Assembly (NCBI GenBank): GCA_937867025.1
Contig: CALMKH010000316.1
Location: 1-34,719 of the forward strand
From: an uncultured Bacteroidota bacterium
Lineage (GTDB): Bacteria; Bacteroidota; Bacteroidia; NS11-12g; UBA955
Length of the DNA: 34,719 bases
Direction of reading: 5' to 3'
Shown: positions 16,742 through 25,742 of the stretch, in pieces
Position numbering within the stretch: the stretch's first letter is position 1
Layout: the number at the start of each line of letters is the position of its first letter
Made by a program: the position numbers and the translations under genes
Notes under the pieces: generated by a model
The model's database searches: none
Told to the model about the DNA's origin: nothing
What the model saw: the letters and a program-made list of their open reading frames with translations, nothing else

Positions 16742-17977
16742 CTATTCGTACCTTAGCGCTTCAATAGGATCGAGTTTTGCTGCTTTGGAAGCCGGATAAT
16801 ATCCTGCCAGCAGGCCGACAATAAAACATACGACAACGGACAGGGTGATCCATGCCCACGGAATGATAAAGCCGCTGTCCATCAGCATGGAAACAATATT
16901 GCCCAACAGTATGCCAAGAATGATACCCCCGATTCCGCCCAGCTGGCAGATAACGGCAGCTTCCGTAAGGAACTGCTGCCTGATAATGCCCGGCGTAGCG
17001 CCGATAGCCTTTCTAGTGCCTATTTCACGTGTGCGTTCCGTGACACTGACAAGCATGATGTTCATCAGGCCGATGGCCGCGCCTATCAAGGTGATTATGG
17101 CGATAAAGGTAGCGACGAACTTTAACGATTTGAGGTTGTCTTTTAATTTTTCGGTAATGGCATCGCTTTTTACAACGCTGAAATTCATTTCCTCTCCGTT
17201 CCGTATCCTTCTTATCGCCCTCATCAATCCTTCCGCCTCTGTTACAGCCATGTCGAGCTGCCTGATATCGTTGACAGCGACTGAAATGTTAAACGAATTT
17301 TCGGAATTGAGGTATTGGCCTTTGGCTTCGGTATTGGTAATGTAAACCATCCTGTCTTCACCGCCCATGCCCATGCTGCTGCCTTTGCTTTTCAGCACGC
17401 CTATCACCGTGTATTGGGAATTGCCAAGACTGATGCGCTGGCCAACAATATTTTCCTTGTCGAACAATGTCATGGCAATATCTTTTCCGACAATGGCATT
17501 CTTGCTTCCGCTGTTGGCTTCGGCGGCGGTAAAACTCCTTCCGTAGGAAAGCTCGGTTCCGCTGATGGTCAGGTAATTTTCATCGATTGATACGACCCGG
17601 ATGTTGGGATTGGTTTTTTTATTACCGCTCTTTATGGTGGCGCTGAAGTTTATGTTTGTGCTTAATGAAACTGTCGAGGGAACAGAGAAACTTTTTTTGA
17701 ATTCGGTTGCCTGGAAGTAACTGATCGGTTCGTAGTCAATCCTTTTCCTGTAACCCCCTCCAAGGCGGATATTGCCATCGCGGTTACGGATGTTAAAGGT
17801 GTTGCTCCCCATCTTCTGGAAGGTCTTTGACAGGCCCCTTTCAATGCCGTCGACAGCGGTCAGCATACCGACGAGAGCTGCAATGCCAATGGCAATAATC
17901 AGGCATGTTATGACCGTACGCAGCTTATTGTCGCGAATGGAGCTAAGGGCTATCCTGATGTTTTGCAGGGTGTTCAA
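16742..17977 (-). CDS. ABC transporter permease, MacB/FtsX type
   Basis: An inner-membrane mechanotransmission permease of the MacB superfamily. The 411-residue protein has one N-terminal membrane helix (about 20-42, after [16 protein letters not shown]). A MacB periplasmic core domain of about 220 residues follows. The C-terminal FtsX domain has three helices (about 280-305, 335-360, 375-400) and contains [20 protein letters not shown] and the end [10 protein letters not shown]. The usual ATPase (MacB/LolD-like) and adaptor genes are not adjacent, so its partner must lie elsewhere. The start is TTG at 17977: no ATG or GTG precedes it after the upstream in-frame stop, and later ATGs would cut the first helix. 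Substrate unknown. Confidence 0.93.
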   Translation of the reverse strand: MNTLQNIRIALSSIRDNKLRTVITCLIIAIGIAALVGMLTAVDGIERGLSKTFQKMGSNTFNIRNRDGNIRLGGGYRKRIDYEPISYFQATEFKKSFSVPSTVSLSTNINFSATIKSGNKKTNPNIRVVSIDENYLTISGTELSYGRSFTAAEANSGSKNAIVGKDIAMTLFDKENIVGQRISLGNSQYTVIGVLKSKGSSMGMGGEDRMVYITNTEAKGQYLNSENSFNISVAVNDIRQLDMAVTEAEGLMRAIRRIRNGEEMNFSVVKSDAITEKLKDNLKSLKFVATFIAIITLIGAAIGLMNIMLVSVTERTREIGTRKAIGATPGIIRQQFLTEAAVICQLGGIGGIILGILLGNIVSMLMDSGFIIPWAWITLSVVVCFIVGLLAGYYPASKAAKLDPIEALRYE

Positions 17978-18094
17978 GGTGTGTTGTTCAGGGGCTGATT
18001 TCCATACAAATGAAAGTCATTTCCCCCATATTTTATTAACGAGTTCTACCAATTGGCGTATATTACAGATCAAATGACAAAAAATTTTTTATTT

Positions 18095-18129
18095 TTTGAA
18101 TACAAACACAATAAAGTTTCTTAGTTTTG
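18095..18129 (+). promoter_or_regulatory. Predicted promoter of the 18156 membrane-protein gene
   Basis: TTTG at 18095-18098 and TAGTTTTG at 18122-18129 (full TAnnTTTG match) are separated by 23 nt. The leader to the ATG at 18156 would be about 20 nt. An in-frame TTG at 18096 overlaps the -33 element, so it is rejected as the start. Confidence 0.5.
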
Positions 18130-18155
18130 CATTCCTCATATTAAATAAACGAAAG

Positions 18156-18689
18156 ATGGATCCTTTATTACATGACGTCCTCGACATATTAAAATTCATT
18201 ATTCCCTCATTAGTCGTCTTGGCAGTTTGTTATGTGATCATCAATAAGGTAATGGATGACCATTCCAACAGGTTACAGCTCGAGATACGCAAGCAGAACG
18301 CGAGCATGCTCACCCCTCTTAAGTTACAGGCTTACGAACGGATGATATTATTCCTCGAAAGAATAAGTCCTCAGACCCTCATCAATAACTATAATGACGG
18401 TACAAATTCGGCCAGGGGCTTAAAACACCTGATGGAATCATCGGTCAACCAGGAATTCATGCATAACCTTTCACAGCAGATTTATATCAGCAACCAGGCA
18501 TGGAACATCATTAAGGTTGTGAAAGAAGAAGTAATACAGTTGATACATGAGACATATGAAAATATGGAGCCTGAATCAACGGGTGTCGATTTATCAAAGG
18601 CTATAATTGATAAGATGATTGCAGAAAATTCCATCCCTACGCTCAAGGCAATCGATTTTCTCAAGGCCGAAATAAATCTTTATTTTTAA
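18156..18689 (+). CDS. Hypothetical membrane-anchored protein
   Basis: 177 residues. One membrane helix (about 10-33, IPSLVVLAVCYVIINKV) is followed by a helical, probably cytoplasmic domain with LQLEIRKQNASMLTPLKLQAYERMILFLERISPQTLI. The later part is helical as well (AWNIIKVVKEEVIQLIHETYENM). I believe this is a conserved Bacteroidota family without assigned function, but I cannot name a domain with confidence. Its terminator (18693-18719) separates it from the mutase gene, so it appears monocistronic despite the close spacing. Confidence 0.8.
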   Translation: MDPLLHDVLDILKFIIPSLVVLAVCYVIINKVMDDHSNRLQLEIRKQNASMLTPLKLQAYERMILFLERISPQTLINNYNDGTNSARGLKHLMESSVNQEFMHNLSQQIYISNQAWNIIKVVKEEVIQLIHETYENMEPESTGVDLSKAIIDKMIAENSIPTLKAIDFLKAEINLYF

Positions 18690-18692
18690 GTT

Positions 18693-18719
18693 AACCTGTC
18701 ATTCGGCAGGTTTTGTTTT
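18693..18719 (+). terminator. Intrinsic terminator after the membrane-protein gene
   Basis: AACCTG (18693-18698) pairs with CAGGTT (18707-18712) around an 8-nt loop and is followed by a T-rich run with one G. It ends only 15 nt before the GTG at 18735. Confidence 0.65.
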
Positions 18720-18734
18720 GTTGTTACCATAGGA

Positions 18735-20300
18735 GTGTGTGGTTTTACCAGTTTTGCTATTTTGGAAGAAAAAAAGATATATAATGACAGCGGTATCGAA
18801 ATAGCCAGGTGCTATGGAGATGAACAGCCCGGAAAGTTCCCATATACCAGGGGCATCAGGGAAGACATGTACAGGGGAAGGCTCTGGACCATGAGGCAGT
18901 ATGCCGGATTTTCGACAGCGGAAGAGTCCAATAAGAGATATCATTACCTATTGAGCCAGGGCACTATGGGTTTGTCTGTTGCATTTGACCTGCCAACACA
19001 GATTGGTTACGACAGCTCGCATGAGTTCGCGGAAGGCGAGGTTGGCAAGGTAGGTGTGGCCATTGATTCGCTCAGGGACTTCGAAACATTGTTCCATGGC
19101 ATCAGGCTGGAAGATATTACCACCAGCATGACTATCAACGCCACGGCATCCACGTTGCTGGCCATGTATATCGCACTCGCCAAACAACAGGGTGCTGACC
19201 TTCACAAAATATCAGGCACCATACAGAATGATATACTGAAAGAGTATGCGGCAAGGGGTACATATATATATCCGCCCAAACCGAGCATGCGTATCATAAC
19301 GGATATATTTGAATACTGCAGCAGGGAAGTGCCTAAATGGAACACCATCTCCATATCAGGCTATCATATACGTGAAGCGGGCAGCACTGCTGCGCAGGAA
19401 CTGGCCTTCACACTCGCCAACGGAAAGACATATGTCAGGGCCGCGCTGGAGAAGGGGTTAGACATCAATGTGTTTGCAAAGCGGCTTTCATTCTTCTTCA
19501 ATGCGCATAACAATGTATTCGAGGAAGTGGCAAAGTTCAGGGCTGCCAGGAGGATGTGGGCGCATATGACCAAGTCATTGGGCGCAACGGATCCACAGGC
19601 ACAGATGCTAAGGTTCCACACGCAGACAGGAGGTTCGACATTAACAGCGCAACAGCCGGAGAACAATATCATACGTGTGACCATGCAGGCTATGGCTGCA
19701 GTTATGGGTGGAACGCAGAGCCTGCATACCAATGGTTTTGATGAAGCATTGAGCCTGCCTACAGAACATGCTGCAAAGATTGCGTTAAGAACACAGCAGA
19801 TCGTCGGGTATGAAAGCGGCATTACCCAGACAGTAGATCCTTTGGGCGGAAGTTATTATATAGAATCGTTAACGGACGAACTTGAGAAAATGGCTTATAC
19901 ATACATCGATGCCATTGATGCCATGGGCGGAAGTGTGGCAGCCATAGAACAGGGATACATGCAGGAACAGATAGCACGAAGCGCGTATCAATACCAGAAA
20001 CAGATAGAGAACAATGAAAAGATAATTGTTGGCGTTAACAAGTATACTGACATGGATGAGCAGGTGAAGCCCGTGTTCAAGATCGATGATTCCATCCGCA
20101 AGGTTCAGATGGCCAAGCTTGATCAATTAAAAAACGAAAGAAACAATACGGATGTTGAAGCGTGTCTGAACCGGCTTTCGGAAGCGGCGAAGAACGGAAA
20201 CAACCTTATGCCGCATATAATTGATAGCGTGGAAACATACGCCACGCTTGGGGAAATTGCAAATGAACTGAGAAAAGTATTTGGTGAATATAAAGGATAA
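18735..20300 (+). CDS. Methylmalonyl-CoA mutase catalytic (large) subunit without B12 domain
   Basis: Interconverts methylmalonyl-CoA and succinyl-CoA with adenosylcobalamin. At about 520 residues it holds only the substrate-binding TIM barrel and lacks the C-terminal cobalamin domain (DxHxxG), so a separate B12-binding subunit is needed. Substrate residues point to methylmalonyl-CoA: Tyr56 in [16 protein letters not shown] and Arg174 in [14 protein letters not shown]. Isobutyryl-CoA mutases have Phe and Gln at these sites. [14 protein letters not shown] and [18 protein letters not shown] are family landmarks. The start is uncertain: GTG 18735 lies very close to the preceding terminator, and TTG 18762 would give [14 protein letters not shown], which looks more like family N-termini. 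No partner subunit, epimerase or MeaB/ArgK is in the window. Confidence 0.93.
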   Translation: MCGFTSFAILEEKKIYNDSGIEIARCYGDEQPGKFPYTRGIREDMYRGRLWTMRQYAGFSTAEESNKRYHYLLSQGTMGLSVAFDLPTQIGYDSSHEFAEGEVGKVGVAIDSLRDFETLFHGIRLEDITTSMTINATASTLLAMYIALAKQQGADLHKISGTIQNDILKEYAARGTYIYPPKPSMRIITDIFEYCSREVPKWNTISISGYHIREAGSTAAQELAFTLANGKTYVRAALEKGLDINVFAKRLSFFFNAHNNVFEEVAKFRAARRMWAHMTKSLGATDPQAQMLRFHTQTGGSTLTAQQPENNIIRVTMQAMAAVMGGTQSLHTNGFDEALSLPTEHAAKIALRTQQIVGYESGITQTVDPLGGSYYIESLTDELEKMAYTYIDAIDAMGGSVAAIEQGYMQEQIARSAYQYQKQIENNEKIIVGVNKYTDMDEQVKPVFKIDDSIRKVQMAKLDQLKNERNNTDVEACLNRLSEAAKNGNNLMPHIIDSVETYATLGEIANELRKVFGEYKG

Positions 20301-20371
20301 GTAATGGTATGTGCATACATGAATGAATGGAAAAAAAGTTGTGAAAAAAGATATATAAAAGTAATGTGATA

Positions 20372-20520
20372 GTGTTGATTGCTTAATCGTAAATTACCAT
20401 GAAGTCTGGTAACATTTCCGAAAAAAAAAATTAATAATCAACACAAAAAAATTTTTTTAATAACTTTTTTTAAACGTAATTTCAGAATTGAATTCAAAAC
20501 TATACAGAAGCAATCAACAC
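20372..20520. promoter_or_regulatory. Inverted 12-bp repeat and AT-rich leader upstream of dnaA
   Basis: GTGTTGATTGCT (20372-20383) recurs as its exact reverse complement AGCAATCAACAC (20509-20520). The core AATCAACAC occurs a third time at 20436-20444. Between the outer copies lie long A and T runs. The last copy sits 21 nt before the dnaA ATG. The arrangement suggests a regulator site or autoregulation. The core does not match the DnaA box TTATCCACA. No clear TAnnTTTG box is seen. Confidence 0.5.
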
Positions 20521-20541
20521 ATTGAAAATCAACGAAATAAA

Positions 20542-21990
20542 ATGAGCATGAGTGGACAACAATTTAACGCAGAATCAGTTTGGGCGAATTGCCTGAAGAT
20601 AATAAAGGATAATTTACCTCCACAAAGTTACAAGACATGGTTCGACCCGATTAAATCTGTTAAGTTGGAAAATAAAATACTAACCATTCAGGTTCCAAGT
20701 CAGTTCTTTTATGAATGGCTTGAAGAACATTATGTCACTCTGCTTCAGAAAACTCTTAAGCAGGTGCTTGGTGTGGGATCAAAACTTGAATATAGCATCA
20801 TCGTTGAGAACAGCACGCCGACCAATGGTCCGTATACTATTAATGTACCAACAGGCAGCGGGAAGAAACCAGTTACCAACGAAGTGAACCTGCCGCTAAA
20901 TGTCACCAACAACATAAAGAACCCGTTTATTATTCCGGGCCTCAGAAAGATACCTATTGATTCACAGCTTAACCCCAAATACACGTTTGATAATTTTATT
21001 GAAGGCGAATGCAACAGGCTCGCAAGGGGCGCAGGTTGGGCGGTGGCTCACAACCCCGGAGGGACAGCTTATAATCCTCTGATGATTTTTGGCGGTGTGG
21101 GTTTGGGCAAAACACATCTTGTGCATGCTATCGGCAACCTGATCAAGCAGGTGAACAAGAACAAGACTGTCATCTATGTTTCAGCGGAAAGATTCGTCAA
21201 TCAGTATGTTGAATCCGTCAAGGCAAATAATCAGAATGACTTTGTAAACTTCTACCAGAGTCTCGACGTATTGATAGTGGACGACATTCATCAATTGTCA
21301 CAGAAGACCAGGACACAGGAAATATTTTTTACGATCTTCAACCAGCTTCACCAGTCAGGTAAGCAGATCATACTTACCAGCGATAAAGCGCCGAAGGATA
21401 TCAAGGATGTCGACGAACGGTTATTGTCAAGGTTCAAATGGGGCTTGTCAGCGGATCTCAGCATCCCCGATTTTGAAACCAGGATAGCTATCCTGGAGAA
21501 CAAGGCGTATGAAAGCGGTTTGTCATTGCATCGTGAAGTGGTTGAGTATATTGCCCATAATGTCGATAACAACATACGTGAGATAGAAGGCGCATTGATC
21601 TCATTGCTCGCCCAGAGCTCACTTAACAGGAAAGAAATTGACCTCGATCTCGCCAAGCAGATGATGAAGAACTTCGTCAAGAATGCCACGCGTGAGATCA
21701 GCATTGATTATATTCAAAAACTGGTATGCGATTTCTATAACGTATCGGTTGACAGTGTAAAATCCAAAACAAGAAAACGTGAAATAGTACAGGCCAGGCA
21801 GATAGCGATGTACTTTGCCAAGGACCTTACCAAAGCCTCGCTGAAAAACATCGGCACGCATTTCGGCAACAGGGATCACAGCACAGTCATTCACGCCTGC
21901 CAGACAGTGAACGACCTGATCGACACGGACAAAAAATTCCGTCATGATGTTGAGGAGCTGAATAAGCGCATCCGTATCAACACATATTAA
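20542..21990 (+). CDS. dnaA: Chromosomal replication initiator protein DnaA
   Basis: The initiator ATPase that binds oriC boxes and melts the origin. From ATG 20542 it is 482 residues. Domain I begins SVWANCLKIIKDNLPPQSYKTWF. A short linker follows. The AAA+ domain has Walker A GGVGLGKTHL (about 184-193), Walker B DVLIVDDIHQL, and sensor regions ILTSDKAPKDI and RLLSRFKWGLS. Domain IV carries the DnaA signature GNRDHSTVIHACQTV. DDIH in place of the proteobacterial DDIQ is, as I recall it, common in this phylum. A TTG at 20488 would add 18 residues unlike known N-termini and was rejected. An ATG two codons later is also possible. It appears monocistronic; the 260 bp after it to porP hold no gene I can support. 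Confidence 0.96.
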   Translation: MSMSGQQFNAESVWANCLKIIKDNLPPQSYKTWFDPIKSVKLENKILTIQVPSQFFYEWLEEHYVTLLQKTLKQVLGVGSKLEYSIIVENSTPTNGPYTINVPTGSGKKPVTNEVNLPLNVTNNIKNPFIIPGLRKIPIDSQLNPKYTFDNFIEGECNRLARGAGWAVAHNPGGTAYNPLMIFGGVGLGKTHLVHAIGNLIKQVNKNKTVIYVSAERFVNQYVESVKANNQNDFVNFYQSLDVLIVDDIHQLSQKTRTQEIFFTIFNQLHQSGKQIILTSDKAPKDIKDVDERLLSRFKWGLSADLSIPDFETRIAILENKAYESGLSLHREVVEYIAHNVDNNIREIEGALISLLAQSSLNRKEIDLDLAKQMMKNFVKNATREISIDYIQKLVCDFYNVSVDSVKSKTRKREIVQARQIAMYFAKDLTKASLKNIGTHFGNRDHSTVIHACQTVNDLIDTDKKFRHDVEELNKRIRINTY

Positions 21991-22189
21991 TTGCTGTAAG
22001 AAGGCTTGCAGTTCGTCAAATTTGCTTCTTTTTTATCCAGGCAAACTTCCCCTGCGGAAGGAAGTCCATGTTATACGCAAAGTATTGATAACATTGATCT
22101 TTGCGGTGGTATTGCCTGTGCAGTTGTGCAAGTATGCGGAGTTTTCAACGGTTTGCGATATTTCCGGGGGGCAATAATTGGCAAAAAAA

Positions 22190-22221
22190 TTTGTTTAATT
22201 GATAATTTCCCTTCAAATTTG
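22190..22221 (+). promoter_or_regulatory. Candidate promoter of porP/sprF
   Basis: TTTG (22190-22193) and CAAATTTG (22214-22221, one mismatch from TAnnTTTG) are 20 nt apart. The ATG at 22249 is 27 nt downstream. Confidence 0.45.
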
Positions 22222-22248
22222 TAAATCTTAGTGTATATAAACAGGCCA

Positions 22249-23331
22249 ATGAAAAAAACCCTACTCTCTCTCGGTATAATCTCGGTTTTCATAAGTAAAA
22301 CCGAACTGGTACAAGCGCAGCAGGATCCTTATACAACGCATTACGCTTTTAACAGGATGTTGTATAATCCCGCGGTGGCAGGATCAAAGGACAGATATTG
22401 CTTAACAGCCTTATCGCATTACCAGTACCTGGGTTACGAAGACAGGACAGTTGAATTCTGGCCCGATCCAGCCACTCCGAACAGCCCGCAAAGACCGCCG
22501 GCCAACAAGATGGTTGGACCAAAGACCCAGATGTTTTCATTTTCCGCTCCGCTTCCGAAAAAATACGGTGGGTTAGGCATCGGGTTTATCAATGATAAAT
22601 TGGGGTATGAAAGCAGCACGCACGTCAAGATTGACGCGGCGGGAAGGCTTCCTCTCAGCGCGGATGAAGCATCACTCTCCGTTGGTGTTGAGATCAATTT
22701 CCTCCAGAAAGGCATTAACGGAACACAGCTCAGGCCATTGGTTCCAAATGATCCGTCCATACCAAAGCAGCAGGTCAATGACAGGAACGTCATTTTCGGC
22801 GCCGGAGTGTATTATACCAACACCATGGCTAACTCTGCCGGTTCCATGCGCGACCTCTGGGTGGGCTATTCTGCGTTAAATCTCAACCAGCCGACATTCG
22901 TGTTCGGCAATAATATCGTATTTGCCACACCTGTAACCCACCATTATATCATGGGAGGTATCACAATGACCGACTTTATGGGAAACCCCAATATGAAGCT
23001 GCATCCTTCAGCCATGATCAAGTATAACAGGGGGATCACCCAGCTGGATATCACGGGTCTGGTTGAATTCCAGGAAAAGCTTTGGGGCGGACTGGCATAC
23101 AGGACTACTTCTGACGCATTGTCCATCATGCTGGGGTATTCCGGTTTTAAGGGCACTTTCCAGGGCTTGAGGATCGGGTATTCTTATGACCTGACACTGA
23201 GCAGGATACTTAGTGTTTCTTCAGGTACTCATGAGATACAGCTAAACTACTGTTTTGATATCAAGATCCCGCCTCCGCCAAAAATCAAAATTCTTACGCC
23301 ACCGTTCATGAACAAAACGGCTGACGAATAA
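22249..23331 (+). CDS. T9SS outer membrane protein, PorP/SprF family
   Basis: PorP/SprF proteins are outer-membrane beta-barrels that work with the T9SS trans-envelope core, some as partners of specific cargo. The 360-residue protein has a signal peptide (about 1-23, ending VQAQ). The family hallmark QQDPYTTHYAFNRMLYNPAVAGS is at the mature N-terminus, and many amphipathic beta-strands follow (for example KYGGLGIGFINDKLGYESSTHVKIDAAGRLPL). The C-terminal FQGLRIGYSYDLTLSR and the final strand HEIQLNYCFDI also fit the family, with a proline-rich tail. ATG 22249 was chosen over an in-frame GTG at 22231 because the signal follows it directly. Its position directly upstream of gldKLMN matches porP-porKLMN in Porphyromonas and supports a core T9SS role. 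Confidence 0.92.
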   Translation: MKKTLLSLGIISVFISKTELVQAQQDPYTTHYAFNRMLYNPAVAGSKDRYCLTALSHYQYLGYEDRTVEFWPDPATPNSPQRPPANKMVGPKTQMFSFSAPLPKKYGGLGIGFINDKLGYESSTHVKIDAAGRLPLSADEASLSVGVEINFLQKGINGTQLRPLVPNDPSIPKQQVNDRNVIFGAGVYYTNTMANSAGSMRDLWVGYSALNLNQPTFVFGNNIVFATPVTHHYIMGGITMTDFMGNPNMKLHPSAMIKYNRGITQLDITGLVEFQEKLWGGLAYRTTSDALSIMLGYSGFKGTFQGLRIGYSYDLTLSRILSVSSGTHEIQLNYCFDIKIPPPPKIKILTPPFMNKTADE

Positions 23332-23401
23332 AAATTGCGGAAAATTTTAAATTCGACACAATATTTGGTTTATTATTTTCGTTACAGCAGTATAAAAGTT
23401 A

Positions 23402-23431
23402 TTGACAATTGTTCAAAAACTCTTATATTTG
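23402..23431 (+). promoter_or_regulatory. Consensus Bacteroidota promoter of gldKLMN
   Basis: TTG (23402-23404), 19 nt spacer, then TATATTTG (23424-23431), a full TAnnTTTG match. The predicted start of transcription is near 23437, about 40 nt before the gldK ATG. This gives gldKLMN a promoter separate from porP. Confidence 0.7.
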
Positions 23432-23477
23432 CAAATTAACACATAGCTTACACACACATAAACAATATAAATTAACC

Positions 23478-24905
23478 ATGAAGAAACAAATGGATTTTGT
23501 TGTCAAGAACCTGAAAATGACGGCATTGAACAAGAAAGATAGGTGGAGAAAGGTGTTTAAGTCCGGACGATTGGCACTGATTCTAGGCCTTTTTACATTT
23601 GCTGGCTGCGGTCCTAAGAATACCGGTGACCTTATAGGTGTTCAGGGCAGGGGATTATGGTTCCATCCACAGCCTTACGGAACGGTTTATATTCCTTCCG
23701 GAACTTACCACTCCGGCCAGAGGGATCAGGACGTTTTCCAGTCATTCGTAGCGCCTAACAAGCAAGTGAGCATCACAGCATTCTGGATGGATGAAACAGA
23801 GATATCCAACAATGAATACCGCCAGTTTGTTGATTTTGTAATTGACTCCATCAAAAGGGTAAGGACTGGCGATCAGGCCTTATTCACTGAATTCGGGGAA
23901 AATTACGATGGTAATGACGATATCAACGAAGGTCTGGGTTTCATTAATTATGAAGTAGAGCCTGAGTGGGAAAAGTACAATGACGAGCTTTCCAGCCTGT
24001 ATTACGAAGCGGACAACCGTTTCAGGGGCAAGAAGCAGCTCGACGTGAATCAGCTCATTTATGAATATGAATGGATTGACCTTCAGTATGCGGCTACCGA
24101 TCCTGAAAACCAGAACAAATACCAGAAAGACAGGGTAAATAACCGTAAGAAATACATCAAGAAGGAAAAAACCCTTGTCTATCCGGACACACTGTGCTGG
24201 ATCAGGGATTTCACATACTCCTATAACGATCCTATGGCACGCCATTACTATAATCACGTAAAATACGACGATTATCCGGTTGTTGGCGTTAACTGGCATC
24301 AGGCAAATGCATTTGCGATCTGGAGAACCATTTATAAAAATACATACTGGGAGTCTTTCAATGATCCTATCACTGAAGATTTCAGGTTGCCTACAGAATA
24401 TGAATGGGAATATGCTGCCAGCGGCGGCAGGGTAGCCAGCCCATATCCCTGGGGAGGTCCTTATACCAGGAACAGTAAAGGTTGTATGCTTGCCAACTTC
24501 AAGCCTCTGAGGGGTAACTACGGAGCTGATGGCGGTATGTACCCGGTAAGGATAGATTCTTATTTCCCTAACGATTACGGACTATACAATATGGCCGGCA
24601 ACGTAGCGGAGTGGACCAGCAATGCCTGGAGCGAACAGTCACACATCTTCACGCATGATCTGAACCCTGACTACAGGATCAGCATCAATGAGTATACTAA
24701 AGACCAGAACAATGATTATGCCGGTCCTGAAACTTCTCCGATGACCCTGAAACGTAAAGTCATCAAAGGCGGAAGCTGGAAAGACGTAGCATATTTCATC
24801 CAGAACGGAAGCAGAACGTACGAATACCAGGATACATCCAAGAGCTATATAGGCTTCCGTCTGATCCAGACTTATATAGGACGTTCAAACAAGGATAGGA
24901 AATAA
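23478..24905 (+). CDS. gldK: T9SS/gliding lipoprotein GldK (PorK)
   Basis: Outer-membrane lipoprotein that forms the periplasmic ring with GldN in the T9SS. The 475-residue protein has a lipobox FAGC (C44) after an unusually long charged N-terminus; a later ATG at 23517 would shorten it to C31. The mature part is a formylglycine-generating-enzyme/sulfatase-modifying fold. It contains YGTVYIPSGTYHSGQ, FWMDETEISNNEYRQFVDFV, YPVVGVNWHQANAFAIWRT, FRLPTEYEWEYAASGG, NMAGNVAEWTSNAW and the end GGSWKD-to-YIGFRLI. A family-specific insertion (about 130-250) is rich in Asp, Glu, Tyr and Lys. The catalytic cysteines of true FGE are absent, as expected of a structural homologue. First gene of gldKLMN. 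Confidence 0.95.
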   Translation: MKKQMDFVVKNLKMTALNKKDRWRKVFKSGRLALILGLFTFAGCGPKNTGDLIGVQGRGLWFHPQPYGTVYIPSGTYHSGQRDQDVFQSFVAPNKQVSITAFWMDETEISNNEYRQFVDFVIDSIKRVRTGDQALFTEFGENYDGNDDINEGLGFINYEVEPEWEKYNDELSSLYYEADNRFRGKKQLDVNQLIYEYEWIDLQYAATDPENQNKYQKDRVNNRKKYIKKEKTLVYPDTLCWIRDFTYSYNDPMARHYYNHVKYDDYPVVGVNWHQANAFAIWRTIYKNTYWESFNDPITEDFRLPTEYEWEYAASGGRVASPYPWGGPYTRNSKGCMLANFKPLRGNYGADGGMYPVRIDSYFPNDYGLYNMAGNVAEWTSNAWSEQSHIFTHDLNPDYRISINEYTKDQNNDYAGPETSPMTLKRKVIKGGSWKDVAYFIQNGSRTYEYQDTSKSYIGFRLIQTYIGRSNKDRK

Positions 24906-24938
24906 TAACGCTTTAAGCATAAGATACAGGCAATTAAC

Positions 24939-24962
24939 GGATACCCTGGAGACAGGGTATCC
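24939..24962 (+). promoter_or_regulatory. Perfect hairpin in the gldK-gldL intergenic mRNA
   Basis: A 10-bp perfect stem (GGATACCCTG with CAGGGTATCC) is capped by GAGA, a GNRA-type tetraloop. It is followed by an A/T-rich stretch without a T tract, so it is not a normal terminator. It lies 66 nt before the gldL ATG and could protect the downstream mRNA or mark a processing site (inference). Confidence 0.75.
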
Positions 24963-25028
24963 TTCAATAAATAAAAAAATAACAATATAAATAACAATTT
25001 AACATTAACCTAAAAACAATTTACAATT

Positions 25029-25694
25029 ATGAGCAGTAACAGCATTTTTGAGAGTAAAGGATTTAAAAAAGTAATGGCTTACGTTTACGGATGGGGAGCT
25101 TCAATCGTAATTATCGGTGCCTTGTTTAAAATCATGCACTGGCCAGGAGCTAACTTCATGCTAATCGCAGGACTCGGAACCGAGGCCATCATCTTCTTTA
25201 TTTCCGTATTTGAACCTATACATGCGGAGTATGACTGGAGTCTTGTATATCCTGAACTGGCCGGTATCGAGCCTTCAGAAAAGAAAGCCAAAACCCAGGG
25301 AACCATTTCTCAACAATTGGACAAGATGCTTGCAGAAGCAAAAGTTGGTCCTGAGTTGATCGGAAGTCTCGGCAACGGTTTAAAATCACTGAGTGACAAT
25401 GTGAAGGATATGTCATCCCTGAGCAATGCTACCCTTGCAACCAACGAGTACACCAACAACATCACAAAAGCTTCAAAAGCTATTGAGAATATCGGAGCGG
25501 CATCAAGCGAGATAAGCAACTCTATGTCTTCATTTGCCGGCGGTCTTACTACCATGGTGAATAACCTGTCTGCCACTGCAAACGACAGTGCTGAATTCAA
25601 GGAAAATATAGGTAAACTGAACAAGAACCTGGGAACCTTGAACTCTGTATACGGCAGCATGCTGAGCGCTATGGGTGGTGCTGCACGTAACTGA
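25029..25694 (+). CDS. gldL: T9SS motor stator protein GldL (PorL)
   Basis: Inner-membrane subunit of the proton-driven GldL/GldM motor. The 221-residue protein has two membrane helices (about 16-35 and 42-62) flanking GALFKIMHWPGANFML. K34, H37 and E52 correspond to the conserved Lys, His and intramembrane Glu that are functionally required in Flavobacterium GldL. The remaining 150 residues are cytoplasmic: a Lys/Ala-rich linker and a long helical region rich in Ser, Asn and Ala (for example TKASKAIENIGAASSEISNSMSS). In characterised systems five GldL surround the helices of a GldM dimer. It is the only gldL in the window. A strong hairpin precedes it. Confidence 0.95.
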   Translation: MSSNSIFESKGFKKVMAYVYGWGASIVIIGALFKIMHWPGANFMLIAGLGTEAIIFFISVFEPIHAEYDWSLVYPELAGIEPSEKKAKTQGTISQQLDKMLAEAKVGPELIGSLGNGLKSLSDNVKDMSSLSNATLATNEYTNNITKASKAIENIGAASSEISNSMSSFAGGLTTMVNNLSATANDSAEFKENIGKLNKNLGTLNSVYGSMLSAMGGAARN

Positions 25695-25742
25695 TTTTTT
25701 AATTTTTCTGAAAATAAGATATAAGAAAGGAGAATTAAAAAA

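Noticed and set aside
20301-20541. oriC next to dnaA
   Set aside because: The region is AT-rich and has inverted repeats, but no TTATCCACA-like cluster was found, and in this phylum dnaA is often not beside the origin.
22006-22224. Small 72-codon frame between dnaA and porP
   Set aside because: It overlaps the predicted porP promoter, has no signal, motif or ribosome site, and its composition looks random.
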